Origin: an uncultured Vampirovibrio sp.
GTDB taxonomy: Bacteria > Cyanobacteriota > Vampirovibrionia > Gastranaerophilales > Gastranaerophilaceae
Direction of reading: 5' to 3'
Length of the DNA: 64,000 nucleotides
Assembly: GCA_910584405.1 (NCBI GenBank)
Contig: CAJUAL010000007.1
Span: forward strand, 46,895 to 110,894
The first letter of the stretch is position 1, and every line of letters starts with the position of its first letter. The notes beneath the pieces were generated by a model that saw only the letters and a list, made by a program, of their open reading frames with translations, was not told the DNA's origin and did no database searches. This document shows, piece by piece, positions 45,501 to 54,293 of the stretch. Made by a program: the position numbers and the translations under genes.

Positions 45501-46091
45501 GGATACGGCGGTATTGACCACGTATTGGCTCAAAACCAAAACGTTAATATCCTTGTTCTTGATACCGAAGTTTACTCAAATACAGGTGGTCAAGCTTCTA
45601 AATCAACACCTACAGGTGCTGTTGCGAAGTTTGCTACAGGCGGTAAACAAACTTACAAAAAGAACATGGGCTTAATGAGTATGTCTTACGGTTATGTTTA
45701 CGTTGCATCAGTTGCGTTAGGTGCAGATAGAGCTCAAACTCTAAAAGCATTCCAAGAAGCTGAAGCTTATAACGGACCGTCAATCATCTTCGCTTATGCT
45801 CCATGTATTGCTCACGGTATCGATATGAGTAAAACTCAAACCGAACAAAAACGTGCAGTTGAAGCAGGATACTTCCCATTATACAGATACAATCCTGCAA
45901 ATGAACAACCGTTCACTTGGGATGCTAAAGACCCTAAAGAAAGCTACCAAGACTTCATCAGAAGCGAAGGTCGTTATAAGTCATTACTTAAAACAAACCC
46001 TGAAGCTGCTGAAGAACTTTATAAACAAGCAGAAGAAGATGCTGCTAAACGTATGAATGTTTATAAAGCGGTTGGCGAATTAATGAAATAA
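42558..46091 (+). CDS. nifJ: Pyruvate:ferredoxin (flavodoxin) oxidoreductase
   Basis: The 1177-residue single-chain enzyme oxidises pyruvate to acetyl-CoA and CO2 while reducing ferredoxin, the hallmark of anaerobic fermentation. Domain I starts AAHIAYAMSEVSAIYPITPS. Two ferredoxin-type clusters lie at about 691-701 (CIQCGICASACPHA) and 741-756 (CEDCTGCGVCIDQCP), a further ligand set at ACAGCGETPYV, and the thiamine-diphosphate site GGDGWANDIGYGG begins near residue 971. The Ala/Thr/Ser-biased codons and strong AAGGAGGG site suggest high expression. It is monocistronic with its own terminator. Confidence 0.97.
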   Translation: MPGKTITVDGNYAAAHIAYAMSEVSAIYPITPSSTMGEWIDEWASQHKKNIWGKEVRVAEMQSEAGAAGAVHGALAAGSLTSTYTASQGLLLMIPVMHKVAGEMLPTVFHVAARALAAQSLAIFGDHTDVMGCRNTGFAMLAANSVQEEMDLALVAHLATYKAKVPFLQFFDGFRTSHEVHKIEEISYEDIKSLVEPKYIEEFRQRALRPEAPKCKVGAQNTDVYFQGRETVNKYYEAVPDIVQEYMDKVAKLTGRQYHPFDYVGAPDATDVIVAIGSGCETIEETIEYLNSTRGTKYGLVKVRLYRPFDVKRFNEALPETVKRITVLDRTKEPGSIGEPLYLDVVAAIANKDIRVIGGRYGLSSKEFTPSMVLAVYKHAENNGFHGFTVGIEDDVTNLSLKVDEHIVTEPAGTTNCMFWGLGSDGTVGANKNSIKIIGQYTDKDAQAYFAYDSKKSFGVTVSHLRFGDSPIKSTYLITAPDFVSCSAHSYIGRYDLLKGIKEGGTFLLNSPYSKDEAFAHLTRDLQKTIIDKKIKFYNVDAEKLIKEQPGLRGKGANTVMMVAYFKVSGIIPFEQALEGMKAMTTKTFKKKGDDVVNMNLALIDAAVNATEEVVVPSTLDGVGCVDDVQLLPENASEFAKKIIEPSMRLKGDDIPVSAMSVDGVIPTGTACLEKRGIAPRVPHWNSEFCIQCGICASACPHAAIRTKLIEDKDLKDAPESFNAIPAKPALADEKFKVQVYCEDCTGCGVCIDQCPMSKNPEKAALTWSTIEKEVEDCELVNEKFFDELPDNFMGRNTTKTIKGAMLRKPLFEFSGACAGCGETPYVKLVSQLFGENAIVANATGCSSIYSGTFPTIPYTTNKDGRGPAWANSLFEDNAEFGYGMRLAVNQNRDTLKSYVEKVLECDKTPADLKEALEGAMAHFDNSKTEEAVAAQDKAKEVLAKYADVDCEDLAKVRELQDYFTDKSIWIIGGDGWANDIGYGGIDHVLAQNQNVNILVLDTEVYSNTGGQASKSTPTGAVAKFATGGKQTYKKNMGLMSMSYGYVYVASVALGADRAQTLKAFQEAEAYNGPSIIFAYAPCIAHGIDMSKTQTEQKRAVEAGYFPLYRYNPANEQPFTWDAKDPKESYQDFIRSEGRYKSLLKTNPEAAEELYKQAEEDAAKRMNVYKAVGELMK

Positions 46092-46113
46092 TGATTAGTT
46101 CATTATAAAAGAA

Positions 46114-46142
46114 AAGAGTGGGAGAAATCCCGCTCTTTTTTG
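46114..46142 (+). terminator. Terminator of nifJ
   Basis: AAGAGTGGGA pairs with TCCCGCTCTT (one wobble) around GAAA and is followed by T5. Confidence 0.9.
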
Positions 46143-46191
46143 CTTTTAAATTGAAAATAGTGTATAATAAAAATGTTATTTGCAGGAGTTT

Positions 46192-46914
46192 ATGGTTAAT
46201 TTTTCATACAATTTAATAACAAAAGACAGAATTAAGATTGCGCTTAATCATTATAGTAATAACCATGATGAAGTTGTAATAATTATGCCCGGCTGGTGCA
46301 TGACAAAAGATTCTGAAGCATTTGTCAGAATTTCGGAATTTTTTGCAAAATATTATGATGTAATTTGCATGGATTTTAGAGGTCATGGAAAAAGCGGCGG
46401 AATGTATACTTTTACATCGCTTGAACTAATGGACGTTGACGCGGTTGTCAGATATGCAAGAAAAAAGAATTATAAAAAGATTTATCTTGCAGGTTTTTCG
46501 CTTGGCGGAGCAATGGCTGTAATTTACGGTTCAAAAAGTATATTTATTGATAAAATTATTGCAGTATCTGCTCCTGCGGATTTTGATAAGATTGAAAACA
46601 AAATGTGGAAAAAAGAAGCATGGGGTGAAACTTTCAGAAAATTTGAAATCGACAGATTTATTTCTATAAGACCTTATCCTGTGATTTTAAAGAAAATCAA
46701 ACCTATTGATGTTATTGAGAGGATTAAAGCTCCAACACTATTTATTGCAGGAGAAAATGACCCAACGGTTTATTCTTGGCACACAAAAGCTTTATATGAT
46801 AAGGCAAATTGTTCTAAGCAATATAAAGAATACAAAGACGGCTGTCATGCGGAGGATTTATTTTTACATTTTGAAGATGATTTTTCAAAACTTTGTCTGG
46901 ATTGGTTAAACTGA
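46192..46914 (+). CDS. Alpha/beta hydrolase
   Basis: The 240-residue protein has the alpha/beta hydrolase core with oxyanion-side IMPGWCMTKD, a DFRGHGKSGG loop, nucleophile Ser103 (GFSLGG), Asp190 (GENDPT) and His219 (DGCHAED). It is probably an esterase or acyl-hydrolase of the cytoplasm. The start is the ATG at 46192, 6 nt after CAGGAG; the in-frame TTG at 46180 precedes that site. It is convergent with the uracil-DNA glycosylase gene. Confidence 0.88.
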   Translation: MVNFSYNLITKDRIKIALNHYSNNHDEVVIIMPGWCMTKDSEAFVRISEFFAKYYDVICMDFRGHGKSGGMYTFTSLELMDVDAVVRYARKKNYKKIYLAGFSLGGAMAVIYGSKSIFIDKIIAVSAPADFDKIENKMWKKEAWGETFRKFEIDRFISIRPYPVILKKIKPIDVIERIKAPTLFIAGENDPTVYSWHTKALYDKANCSKQYKEYKDGCHAEDLFLHFEDDFSKLCLDWLN

Positions 46915-46922
46915 ATTTATCC

Positions 46923-47513
46923 TTAGTTCATCTGGTCATAAACTCTGCGGACTTCTTTTATATCCTGCCACATTTGCCATTTAGGCGAACCCGGTTCTCT
47001 GCTGTCATTTCTTAACAGATAAGACGGGTGAAATATTGGCATCATTTTTGAATAATGCGGACCTTCAAACCATTTCCCGCGAAGTTTTGTAATACCGAGT
47101 TTTGTATCTATAAAAGAATTAACTGCAACTCTACCGCATAACAAAATAATTCTTGGTTTTAAAATATCAACCTGAGCATTTAAATACTCCCAGCATGCTG
47201 CTTTTTCATCAGGAAGCGGGTCGCGATTTTCAGGAGGTCTGCATTTTAAAGTATTGCAAATATAAATATCTTTCTCTCTTGAAAAGCCTACACAGCCTAA
47301 TATTTTGTCTAACAGTTGTCCTGCTTTTCCAACAAAAGGTTCACCTTTTTGATCTTCATAATACCCCGGAGCTTCTCCTATGAGCATAAGTTTAGAATTT
47401 GGCACTCCACCTGAAAAAACTATATTTGTTCTGGATTTACAAAGATTACATTTTTCACAAGTTAAGCATTTATTCTTAATTTCCGCTAATTGAGCATCAA
47501 ATTCTGTTGCCAA
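46923..47513 (-). CDS. Family 4 uracil-DNA glycosylase
   Basis: The 196-residue protein has N-terminal iron-sulfur Cys (C16, C19, C22, C25 region in KCLTCEKCNLCKSR), the catalytic loop GEAPGYYEDQKGEPFVGKAG, ICNTLKCRPPENR, and a C-terminal IFHPSYLLRN loop. It removes uracil from DNA and is typical of anaerobes and thermophiles, with a [4Fe-4S] cluster. It is 2 bp after the M16 peptidase gene and co-transcribed with it. Confidence 0.93.
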   Translation of the reverse strand: MATEFDAQLAEIKNKCLTCEKCNLCKSRTNIVFSGGVPNSKLMLIGEAPGYYEDQKGEPFVGKAGQLLDKILGCVGFSREKDIYICNTLKCRPPENRDPLPDEKAACWEYLNAQVDILKPRIILLCGRVAVNSFIDTKLGITKLRGKWFEGPHYSKMMPIFHPSYLLRNDSREPGSPKWQMWQDIKEVRRVYDQMN

Positions 47514-47515
47514 GT

Positions 47516-48844
47516 TTATTCTCCAGGTTCAAGTAATGATATTACGGCATTGTTTATTGATAAATATTGTTTGATTGAATTATTTATATCATCAAGTGTA
47601 ATATTATCTAAATCTGAAAGATAATCCTCTACAAGCTTTAAATCGTCACAAACTGTCATATAATAACCAATTGTTTCACCGATTTCGGATACTGTTTCTG
47701 CTGCGTATGCAAAACGTGATTTAATACGTTTTTTAGCTTTGGTAAGCTCTTCATCAGTAATCGGAATATTTATCAGGTCTGCAAGCTCTTTTTTAACCAA
47801 TTCAACAGCTTTTTCTTTAAAGTCAGGATTAAAGTTTGCCTGAATAAAGAAGTTGTTACCGTCTTTAAATTGATAGTGTTCTGATGATACCATATTAAAG
47901 ATTTTTTCAGGTAATTTTTCTACAAGATTTTGGTTAAGTCTTGAACTTGAACCGTCACCAAAGATTATACTAACTAAATCCAGACATATTGTTTGTTTTA
48001 AGTCGCATGCCTTTGGACCTAACCAGCCAAACATCAGATATGAAGTTTGAACATTACCTTTTTCTTCTACATATTTTGTTTCAGAAACAGGTAAATCTAT
48101 TTCATTTAAGCGAGGTTCTGATTCTATTCTGTTTGGGAATGTGAATTTTTCACAAATAGTATTTAAAACTTCTTCATGATTAAAATCTCCGACAACAATT
48201 GTTGTTACGTTTTTCGGAGTGTAAAATTTTCTGTAATAATTATCAATATCTTCTCTTGATACTTGAGAAATAATCTCAGGAGTTCCTATTACATCACGCT
48301 TATATGGGTGATTAGTGTACATATTATGATTACAAGTGTTGTAAACTTTTGTCCAAGATTGATCTTTTCTCATTCTGATTTCTTCGATAACAACATGTCG
48401 TTCACGTTTATCTGTTACTGAATTATCGTTTATATCAAACGGAGCACCGAGTTCTTCTGCCGGAAATATCGGATCCATCATCATATCTGAGTGTAAATCC
48501 AATGCAAGATTAAAATCTTTGTTATCAACTCCTTTTGGCAGAGTTACATAATAAAAAGTGTAATCCTTCCATGTTGCAGCATTAACGATTGCCCCTTTAG
48601 ATTCAAGCATTCTGTCAAACTCGCCAACCTTAAATCTGTGGGTGCCTTTAAACATTAAATGTTCAAGGAAATGAGAAATTCCGTTATTATTGTTATCTTC
48701 ATTAATTGAACCCGTTTTAACCCAGGATGATACGTTTACCATATCACCTTCTTTGTGTGCCAATACTATTTTATGTCCGTTATCACGTTCATAGACTTCT
48801 ACTTCTTTTGTTAAAAACGGATAATTTACTAATGTTTTTTTCAT
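47516..48844 (-). CDS. M16 family zinc peptidase
   Basis: The 442-residue protein carries the inverted zinc motif HFLEH (His58, Glu61, His62) in ISHFLEHLMFKGT and a distal Glu in VVIEEIRMRKD. The two-domain M16 architecture is complete (second half about 230-440). There is no signal peptide, so it acts in the cytoplasm, probably on small or unfolded peptides like the processing-peptidase/pitrilysin relatives. It is transcribed divergently from nanE and coupled to the UDG gene. Confidence 0.9.
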   Translation of the reverse strand: MKKTLVNYPFLTKEVEVYERDNGHKIVLAHKEGDMVNVSSWVKTGSINEDNNNNGISHFLEHLMFKGTHRFKVGEFDRMLESKGAIVNAATWKDYTFYYVTLPKGVDNKDFNLALDLHSDMMMDPIFPAEELGAPFDINDNSVTDKRERHVVIEEIRMRKDQSWTKVYNTCNHNMYTNHPYKRDVIGTPEIISQVSREDIDNYYRKFYTPKNVTTIVVGDFNHEEVLNTICEKFTFPNRIESEPRLNEIDLPVSETKYVEEKGNVQTSYLMFGWLGPKACDLKQTICLDLVSIIFGDGSSSRLNQNLVEKLPEKIFNMVSSEHYQFKDGNNFFIQANFNPDFKEKAVELVKKELADLINIPITDEELTKAKKRIKSRFAYAAETVSEIGETIGYYMTVCDDLKLVEDYLSDLDNITLDDINNSIKQYLSINNAVISLLEPGE

Positions 48845-48921
48845 ATAAAATTCCTCATCTCAAATTTGATACAATTATTATAACATAATGCAAAAAGTTT
48901 TGTTTAATATATAATTCATGT

Positions 48922-49614
48922 ATGAAGGATATTTTAAGACAAATTAAGGGAACCGTTGTTGTATCTGTACAGGCTATGCCGTCTGAGCCTTTATATCTTG
49001 AAAAATGTATGGCAGCAATGATGAAATCTGTTGTAACGGGCGGTGCTTCTGCGTTAAGAGTTGCAGGAGTAAGAGATGTGCGCAATGCAAAAAGACTTTT
49101 TGACGTCCCTGTAATAGGGTTGACTAAACCTAATGTAATCCCTAAAAATTGGAAAGAAATTGTTTATATTACGCCAACAATGCATGATGTTATTGATTTA
49201 ATACAGGCGGGAGCTGATATTGTTGCTTTTGACGGAACTTTGCGAAAACGTCCGAATAATGAAAAAATCGAAGATTTAATAAGATATATTCATGTACATA
49301 AAAGACTTGCTATGGCTGATATTTCAACTTTAGAAGAAGGTCTTGCGGCACAAAAAGCGGGAGCTGATATTCTATCAACAACCCTTGCAGGATATACTTT
49401 AGAATCTGCGGATTCACCAAAAGATGAACCTGATTTTGAACTTTTAAAACAGCTTGTTGAAAATACAAATCTCCCTGTAGTTTTGGAAGGAAGAATCTGG
49501 GAACCAGAGCAGGTTGATAGAGCTTTTGAGCTTGGCGCGCATTGTGTGGTAATAGGTTCAGCGATTACAAGACCTCAACTTATTACAAAACGTTTTGTTT
49601 TCAGGAAGGGATAA
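48922..49614 (+). CDS. nanE: N-acetylmannosamine-6-phosphate 2-epimerase
   Basis: The 230-residue TIM barrel begins MKDILRQIKGTVVVSVQAMP and shows IGLTKPN, VAFDGTLRKRP, MADISTLEEGLAAQKAGADI and a C-terminal GSAITRPQ phosphate loop. It converts ManNAc-6-P to GlcNAc-6-P in sialic acid or ManNAc catabolism. A ROK sugar kinase gene follows 4 bp later, so a kinase-epimerase pair is complete. No NanA lyase is adjacent. Confidence 0.92.
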   Translation: MKDILRQIKGTVVVSVQAMPSEPLYLEKCMAAMMKSVVTGGASALRVAGVRDVRNAKRLFDVPVIGLTKPNVIPKNWKEIVYITPTMHDVIDLIQAGADIVAFDGTLRKRPNNEKIEDLIRYIHVHKRLAMADISTLEEGLAAQKAGADILSTTLAGYTLESADSPKDEPDFELLKQLVENTNLPVVLEGRIWEPEQVDRAFELGAHCVVIGSAITRPQLITKRFVFRKG

Positions 49615-49618
49615 TTTT

Positions 49619-50497
49619 ATGAAAAAAGCACTCGCACTTGACGTTGGCGGTACAAAAATATATAGTGCCATAATAAATGAAAATGGTGAAATTATCAGTG
49701 AAGTTGAAAAACACTCTACACCTAAAACTTTTGATGAAATTGAAAATGTATTTCGCAAAATAATTAAAAAACATGAAGATAATGTCGATGTAGTAGCCTT
49801 TTCAACCTGTGGAGCCGTTAATAATCAAAATGACGGGATTGTCGGTTCAACGGGGAACATTGCAAAAGAATACCCTTCTATGCAGTTTAAATCTCTTTCT
49901 AATAAACCTATATTTGTTGAAAATGATGCAAATTGCGCAGCTTGGGCTGAACATAAAATCGGTGCTTCAAAAGGTTATGCTGACTCTGTTATGTTAACTT
50001 TAGGAACAGGTGTTGGCGGCGGAATAATTGTTAATAACAAACTTTTAAAAGGTAAAAACGGTGCAGCAGGTGAAATGCATTTTAAAATGTACTCAGATAA
50101 GCGTAGAAAGTGTTCTTGCGGTTCTTGGGATTGTTTTGAAATATACGCATCAGGAAACGGTTTAAGATTAACCGCAGCAGAAATGTCAGGTAATCCTTCA
50201 ATTACTACATATGATGTTATAAACGGTGTTAACAACGGTGAAACTATGATGATAGATATTCTAAACCGCTGGCAGGAAGATATCTCAAACGGAATTATCG
50301 GACTTGCTAATATTTTTGATCCTGATTGTTTTGTATTATCAGGCTCAATGGCTGATTTTGTTGATACTGAAAGAATTGAAACCTCCGTTAATAATGAAAT
50401 AGTTACTACTCCGACAAAAATATTTAAAGCAACTACAGGTAATTATTCAGGTATGATTGGAGCTGCACTTTTAGCATTTGAGGTAAATAATGGGTAA
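49619..50497 (+). CDS. ROK-family sugar kinase, probable NanK
   Basis: The 292-residue kinase has the ATP-binding start KKALALDVGGTKIYSAI, the ENDAN motif with catalytic Asp103, LGTGVGGGII, GEMH and the zinc triad C165, C167, C172 (CSCGSWDC; the usual form is CGCGxxGC). Start is the ATG at 49619 after AGGAAGGG. Next to nanE, it most likely phosphorylates N-acetylmannosamine; glucose or GlcNAc are alternatives. It overlaps the next gene by 8 bp. Confidence 0.85.
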   Translation: MKKALALDVGGTKIYSAIINENGEIISEVEKHSTPKTFDEIENVFRKIIKKHEDNVDVVAFSTCGAVNNQNDGIVGSTGNIAKEYPSMQFKSLSNKPIFVENDANCAAWAEHKIGASKGYADSVMLTLGTGVGGGIIVNNKLLKGKNGAAGEMHFKMYSDKRRKCSCGSWDCFEIYASGNGLRLTAAEMSGNPSITTYDVINGVNNGETMMIDILNRWQEDISNGIIGLANIFDPDCFVLSGSMADFVDTERIETSVNNEIVTTPTKIFKATTGNYSGMIGAALLAFEVNNG

Positions 50498-50717
50498 ATC
50501 AAAATCAAGAATCCTTCGTAAAGGTATTAATAACCAATTTACCAGCATGACACGCGAAAATGCAATTTCTGAAACAGCAAAGCTTCTTAACGCCAATAAT
50601 ATTACAGATGCCAGAAATTTAATTACAATGTTTGGTCTGTCAGCTGAAGAAGTTCTAGAGTCCGGAGCAAGCTATGAGGCTGTTGTTTCATTAAAAAATA
50701 TATTTAAGGACTCTTAA
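50490..50717 (+). CDS. Hypothetical protein, 75 aa
   Basis: The small basic-to-neutral helical protein (MGKSKSRILRKGINNQFTSM) has no recognised domain; a KLLNANNITDARNLITMFGL segment suggests a small helical domain. Overlap with the ROK kinase stop and a 2-bp gap to the UbiA gene show it belongs to this operon. It may be a small regulator, but nothing visible proves it. Confidence 0.6.
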   Translation: MGKSKSRILRKGINNQFTSMTRENAISETAKLLNANNITDARNLITMFGLSAEEVLESGASYEAVVSLKNIFKDS

Positions 50718-50719
50718 GA

Positions 50720-51667
50720 ATGGTAAAAAGCATTATATTTTGGCTAAATTGTGCAAGAGTTTATTCTCTGCCTATTACGGTTTTAAACTGGCTTGTTATT
50801 TTTCTTTATTCGATTAAATCAGGTGGTAATGCTTTGTTAGGCGTGATTGCATTGTTTGGAATCGGACTTGTCCATATGGCAACAAATCTGTTAGACGATT
50901 ATTTTGACTATAAAGATGAAAAATATATGCGCTCTTCCCAAAATTGTAAATGCGCTTATCTTAAATCAGGTGAAGCAACTGTTAAAGATTTAAAAAATGC
51001 AATAATAATATTTTTATCTGTTGCCGCTTTGATTGGCTGCTTTTTATTCTTTAAATCAGGTGTTTATGTTGCCTTACTCGCTCTTATTGGGCTTCTGATT
51101 GCTATTACCTACCAAAAGTTTTCAATAAACGGGCTTGGCGAAATAGCTATTATTATTGCTTACGGTCCGTTATTATATGAAGGTGTATATTATGTAATGA
51201 CAGGAAAATTTTCTTGGGTAGTATGCTTGTTGTCGCTGTCTTGCGCATTTATTACAAATACAATACTGTATGTTCATATGTTAATGGATTTTGACGGAGA
51301 TTTTGCCGCTGAGAAAAAAACTCTGTGTACAACATTAAAAACTAAAAATAATGCTCTTAAAGCTCTTGGAGGTTTTTATTTTATCGGTTTCATACTATTG
51401 TTAACTTTTGCATTTGTAATAAAAGATTTTTGGCTTCTTTTAACTCTTTTGATTCTTCCTGAAATCTTTGATTTATATAACAGCATGAAAAAATTCAATC
51501 AAGATAAACAAAGCATGCCTAAAATTTACCCTTGGCATTACCCGCTTGATAACTGGAAAACTATTGAAAACACTAAAGATGCACCGTTTTATTTCAGGTT
51601 TTTCTATTCTCGTAATATTGTAACTTTATTCATGCTTTTAGTGTGTATTTCTATTCTTATAGGTTAA
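50720..51667 (+). CDS. UbiA-type prenyltransferase
   Basis: The 315-residue protein has about eight transmembrane helices and two aspartate motifs of the UbiA superfamily: NLLDDYFDYKDE (about 56-67) and the second, MLMDFDGDFAAEK (about 190-202). It transfers an isoprenoid chain to an aromatic or lipid acceptor, in the membrane. MenA or a related quinone enzyme is the closest well-known role, but the genes around it (ManNAc metabolism) do not support quinone synthesis. The acceptor is unknown. Confidence 0.82.
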   Translation: MVKSIIFWLNCARVYSLPITVLNWLVIFLYSIKSGGNALLGVIALFGIGLVHMATNLLDDYFDYKDEKYMRSSQNCKCAYLKSGEATVKDLKNAIIIFLSVAALIGCFLFFKSGVYVALLALIGLLIAITYQKFSINGLGEIAIIIAYGPLLYEGVYYVMTGKFSWVVCLLSLSCAFITNTILYVHMLMDFDGDFAAEKKTLCTTLKTKNNALKALGGFYFIGFILLLTFAFVIKDFWLLLTLLILPEIFDLYNSMKKFNQDKQSMPKIYPWHYPLDNWKTIENTKDAPFYFRFFYSRNIVTLFMLLVCISILIG

Positions 51668-51780
51668 ATATTAAGTTTTGTAAATTACTAACACATGACT
51701 AAAACTCACTAATATCAAGAAATTCTTAAACTTGTATATATTTGGTATATAAAATTTAGCACTTTTTATATACTTAAATC

Positions 51781-51797
51781 CTTTATATATATGTAAG
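51781..51797 (+). promoter_or_regulatory. CTTTATATA box upstream of the CopG-like gene
   Basis: CTTTATATATATGTAAG, preceded by AAATC, lies 42 bp before the ATG at 51832 and nearly matches the box at 21175-21191. Confidence 0.5.
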
Positions 51798-51831
51798 CCT
51801 TAAGCGAATAGATAATAAAAAAGGAGAATAT

Positions 51832-52020
51832 ATGGCCAGAGTACTAATTTCAATGCCGGAAGATTTTTTAAACAGGATTGATCAGATTGCAGACGGAGAG
51901 AACCGTTCAAGAAGTGAGCTTATCAGAGAAGCTTTAAGGACGTATATCTATAAGCAAAGGATTAAAGAATCAACAGGTGCAATGCAAAATGCTAACTTGT
52001 TAGAATCGTTGTTGGGATAA
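51832..52020 (+). CDS. Ribbon-helix-helix (CopG/Arc-like) protein
   Basis: The 62-residue protein begins MARVLISMPEDFLNRIDQIA, a beta-strand then helix, followed by RSRSELIREALRTYI. This is the full RHH DNA-binding fold. No toxin gene is next to it, so an antitoxin role is not supported; it may be a free regulator. AAAGGAG lies 6 nt before the start. It has the CTTTATATA box and its own terminator, so it is monocistronic. Confidence 0.88.
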   Translation: MARVLISMPEDFLNRIDQIADGENRSRSELIREALRTYIYKQRIKESTGAMQNANLLESLLG

Positions 52021-52060
52021 TCAAAGGTTAAGGAAAAAGCGAAAGATTTGGGACAAACAT

Positions 52061-52097
52061 TATAGAAGCCCTCGGTAATCGGGGGCTTCTATATTTT
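52061..52097. terminator. Bidirectional terminator
   Basis: TATAGAAGCCC pairs with GGGCTTCTATA, with T-rich sequence on the plus side. It separates the RHH gene from the convergent mannosidase gene. Confidence 0.85.
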
Positions 52098-52107
52098 TAA
52101 GATATTT

Positions 52108-54180
52108 TTAAAACAGTATTGTTTGCGGATAAACTGCTTCAACGTAATTTGCCCAATCTTTTATCGGGAAAAATCCGAAAGATATTTCTGCACTGTTTTC
52201 ACCTAATTGCTGAAGCGCGGGAGTTTCTATCGGTGGTCCTGCCGGTGTTGTTCTTGCAGGATTTTTCGGGTTAGAAATTATTCCTGTACTTCTTAGTAGT
52301 GTTATAAGAAGTGAATTTTGCTTAACTTCATATTCTGTTAAACCGCTTGTTATAAATCCGCAACCTTGAGTCCATGCAAAGCGCTGCATTGGAGCTGTAT
52401 TTGTTTTAACCTCTAAACCTCTTTGGGTTGGTAAATTTTCTCTAATATCATACTCAGAATCAAATTTACGTTTTATTAGCAGATTCATATCTTCCGAATG
52501 AACTTCTGTTACAGATTTAGGGAAGTTAAATTTAACCTGCCAAAGCTTGTTAGTAAGCAGGTTTAACCACTTAAACTTCATATTAATCAATTTAGAACGT
52601 TTATCTATTGAAACGTCGACATTAAAAAATGATGTTTTTATTCTTAATGTCATACGTAACTTTCCGTCAAGAATAACTTTTGCCGATTTTATTTGAGCAT
52701 ATTCATAATTATCATTTTTTACGGGTCCGAAGTTATAACTGTCGCCTTTGTCATTACATCTTACAAACTCAATAAAATTCTTGTAACACTTTGCTTTATC
52801 ATAAATATTCAGTTTACCGTCTTCAATTTCAAGTCTTATGTTTGAATTAAAAATATTTGTGTCATCTGCATGCAAGTCGGATTCAGAATCATCTTTATTA
52901 AATTCTTTAATTACCGTGTAAATTGTTGTATAATCTTCAGTTACAGGTATTTTATCAGTATTATAGAGTAACTCTTTCGGGAAACCTTTGCGTTTTGATA
53001 TAACCTGCTCTGTTTCTGAATCAACAACAGTTCTTTCTGCTGTCAGAATTTTATACTTATCGGCATTTTTAAAACTTATTGAAAGGTCTTCGGGCTGATT
53101 ATACGTAATTTCGTTAAAAATAGTATCTGCAATTTGCAGAATTTTTTTATAACGAATAATATTTTCTTCATGCACATTATCTTTTGAACAACCGCAAATA
53201 CTGTCATGCGCTTGATTCTGTAATAGAAGCCTGTAAGCATATTCTATCGCATTATCATAATTTGAACCAAAGTTATATTGTAGTTTGTCAGCCAAATCCA
53301 ATTTGTAAGAGCATAGTGTATTTAGCTGTTTTAAATCCATACGTGAAGAGTATGAACCCTGTAAAATAAATGTTTTTGAGTTATCACGAAGCTCATCATT
53401 ATGCTTATGTTTAAATTTTACTTTATCAAAATATTCAAATAAGGAACCGAGCTTAATTTCATAATCGTCTAAAAGCAAATTAACAGCTTCAATTTGTTCT
53501 GAGATATCTTCAGGAACCCCCAAATGGTCTGCTCCGATTGGTAGGAGTAATGTATCACCTGATTTTTCTGCTATTTTATCTAAATTTGACTTAAGAAAAT
53601 CTGCTTTTTCTTCAATTGATTTTTCTGCAGAAAAAATATCCATAAAATAACCGCGAACAAGGTTAACAGTATTAACTCCGTTAAATATAAATTCAGACGG
53701 TAAATCTCCGCAGCCGCGCCATACAACAGCTTTATCAATACCATACTCTTTTAGAATTTCGGGAATATTTTGACTGTGTCCGAATGTATCTGCAAGATAT
53801 GCAATATAATTTTTACATCCGAACTCTCTTGCTATTTTTAACCCTATTTCAATGTTCTTTCTAAAACAAATACCGTCAGTTAAAAATTCATCTACAAGAC
53901 AGTAAAAAGGCCCAATAAAGAGTTTTTTCTGCCCTACAAGCATTCTTATTAAGTCTTCTTTTTCAGGTCTTAATTCCAAATAATCAAGCAACGCTGATAC
54001 TTGTCCGTCAAGGTAAAAAGACGGAATTTTATCGTTTAAAAGCATTTCTAAAACATTATCTATAACTCTTATCAGTCTTAACCTGAAAACTTCATATTCC
54101 TGATACCACTCTCTGTCCCAGTGAGTATGAATATATGCAATTACTTCTTTTTTCTTCTTATTATTTTTTTGATTAAACAT
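52108..54180 (-). CDS. Glycoside hydrolase family 38 (alpha-mannosidase)
   Basis: The 690-residue protein has the GH38 zinc motif H18-T-H20-W-D22-REW, the nucleophile Asp131 in LADTFGHSQNIPEIL, the NQAHDSICGCS motif and a beta-sandwich C-terminal half. It cleaves alpha-mannosides or mannosylglycerate-like substrates. There is no signal peptide, so the substrate is imported or internal. It is a single gene, between two terminators. Confidence 0.92.
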   Translation of the reverse strand: MFNQKNNKKKKEVIAYIHTHWDREWYQEYEVFRLRLIRVIDNVLEMLLNDKIPSFYLDGQVSALLDYLELRPEKEDLIRMLVGQKKLFIGPFYCLVDEFLTDGICFRKNIEIGLKIAREFGCKNYIAYLADTFGHSQNIPEILKEYGIDKAVVWRGCGDLPSEFIFNGVNTVNLVRGYFMDIFSAEKSIEEKADFLKSNLDKIAEKSGDTLLLPIGADHLGVPEDISEQIEAVNLLLDDYEIKLGSLFEYFDKVKFKHKHNDELRDNSKTFILQGSYSSRMDLKQLNTLCSYKLDLADKLQYNFGSNYDNAIEYAYRLLLQNQAHDSICGCSKDNVHEENIIRYKKILQIADTIFNEITYNQPEDLSISFKNADKYKILTAERTVVDSETEQVISKRKGFPKELLYNTDKIPVTEDYTTIYTVIKEFNKDDSESDLHADDTNIFNSNIRLEIEDGKLNIYDKAKCYKNFIEFVRCNDKGDSYNFGPVKNDNYEYAQIKSAKVILDGKLRMTLRIKTSFFNVDVSIDKRSKLINMKFKWLNLLTNKLWQVKFNFPKSVTEVHSEDMNLLIKRKFDSEYDIRENLPTQRGLEVKTNTAPMQRFAWTQGCGFITSGLTEYEVKQNSLLITLLRSTGIISNPKNPARTTPAGPPIETPALQQLGENSAEISFGFFPIKDWANYVEAVYPQTILF

Positions 54181-54293
54181 AACAAAATAATAGCACTTTG
54201 ATAAGAATATGGCTAATTGTTAAGATTACCCGAATGCGGAATGAAATATTTATTATTAGCTCCTAGTATTGCTTTAACAAGGTGAGGTAAATT

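Noticed and set aside
51832..52107. Toxin-antitoxin pair at the CopG-like gene
   Set aside because: No second reading frame follows; a terminator and a convergent mannosidase gene do.
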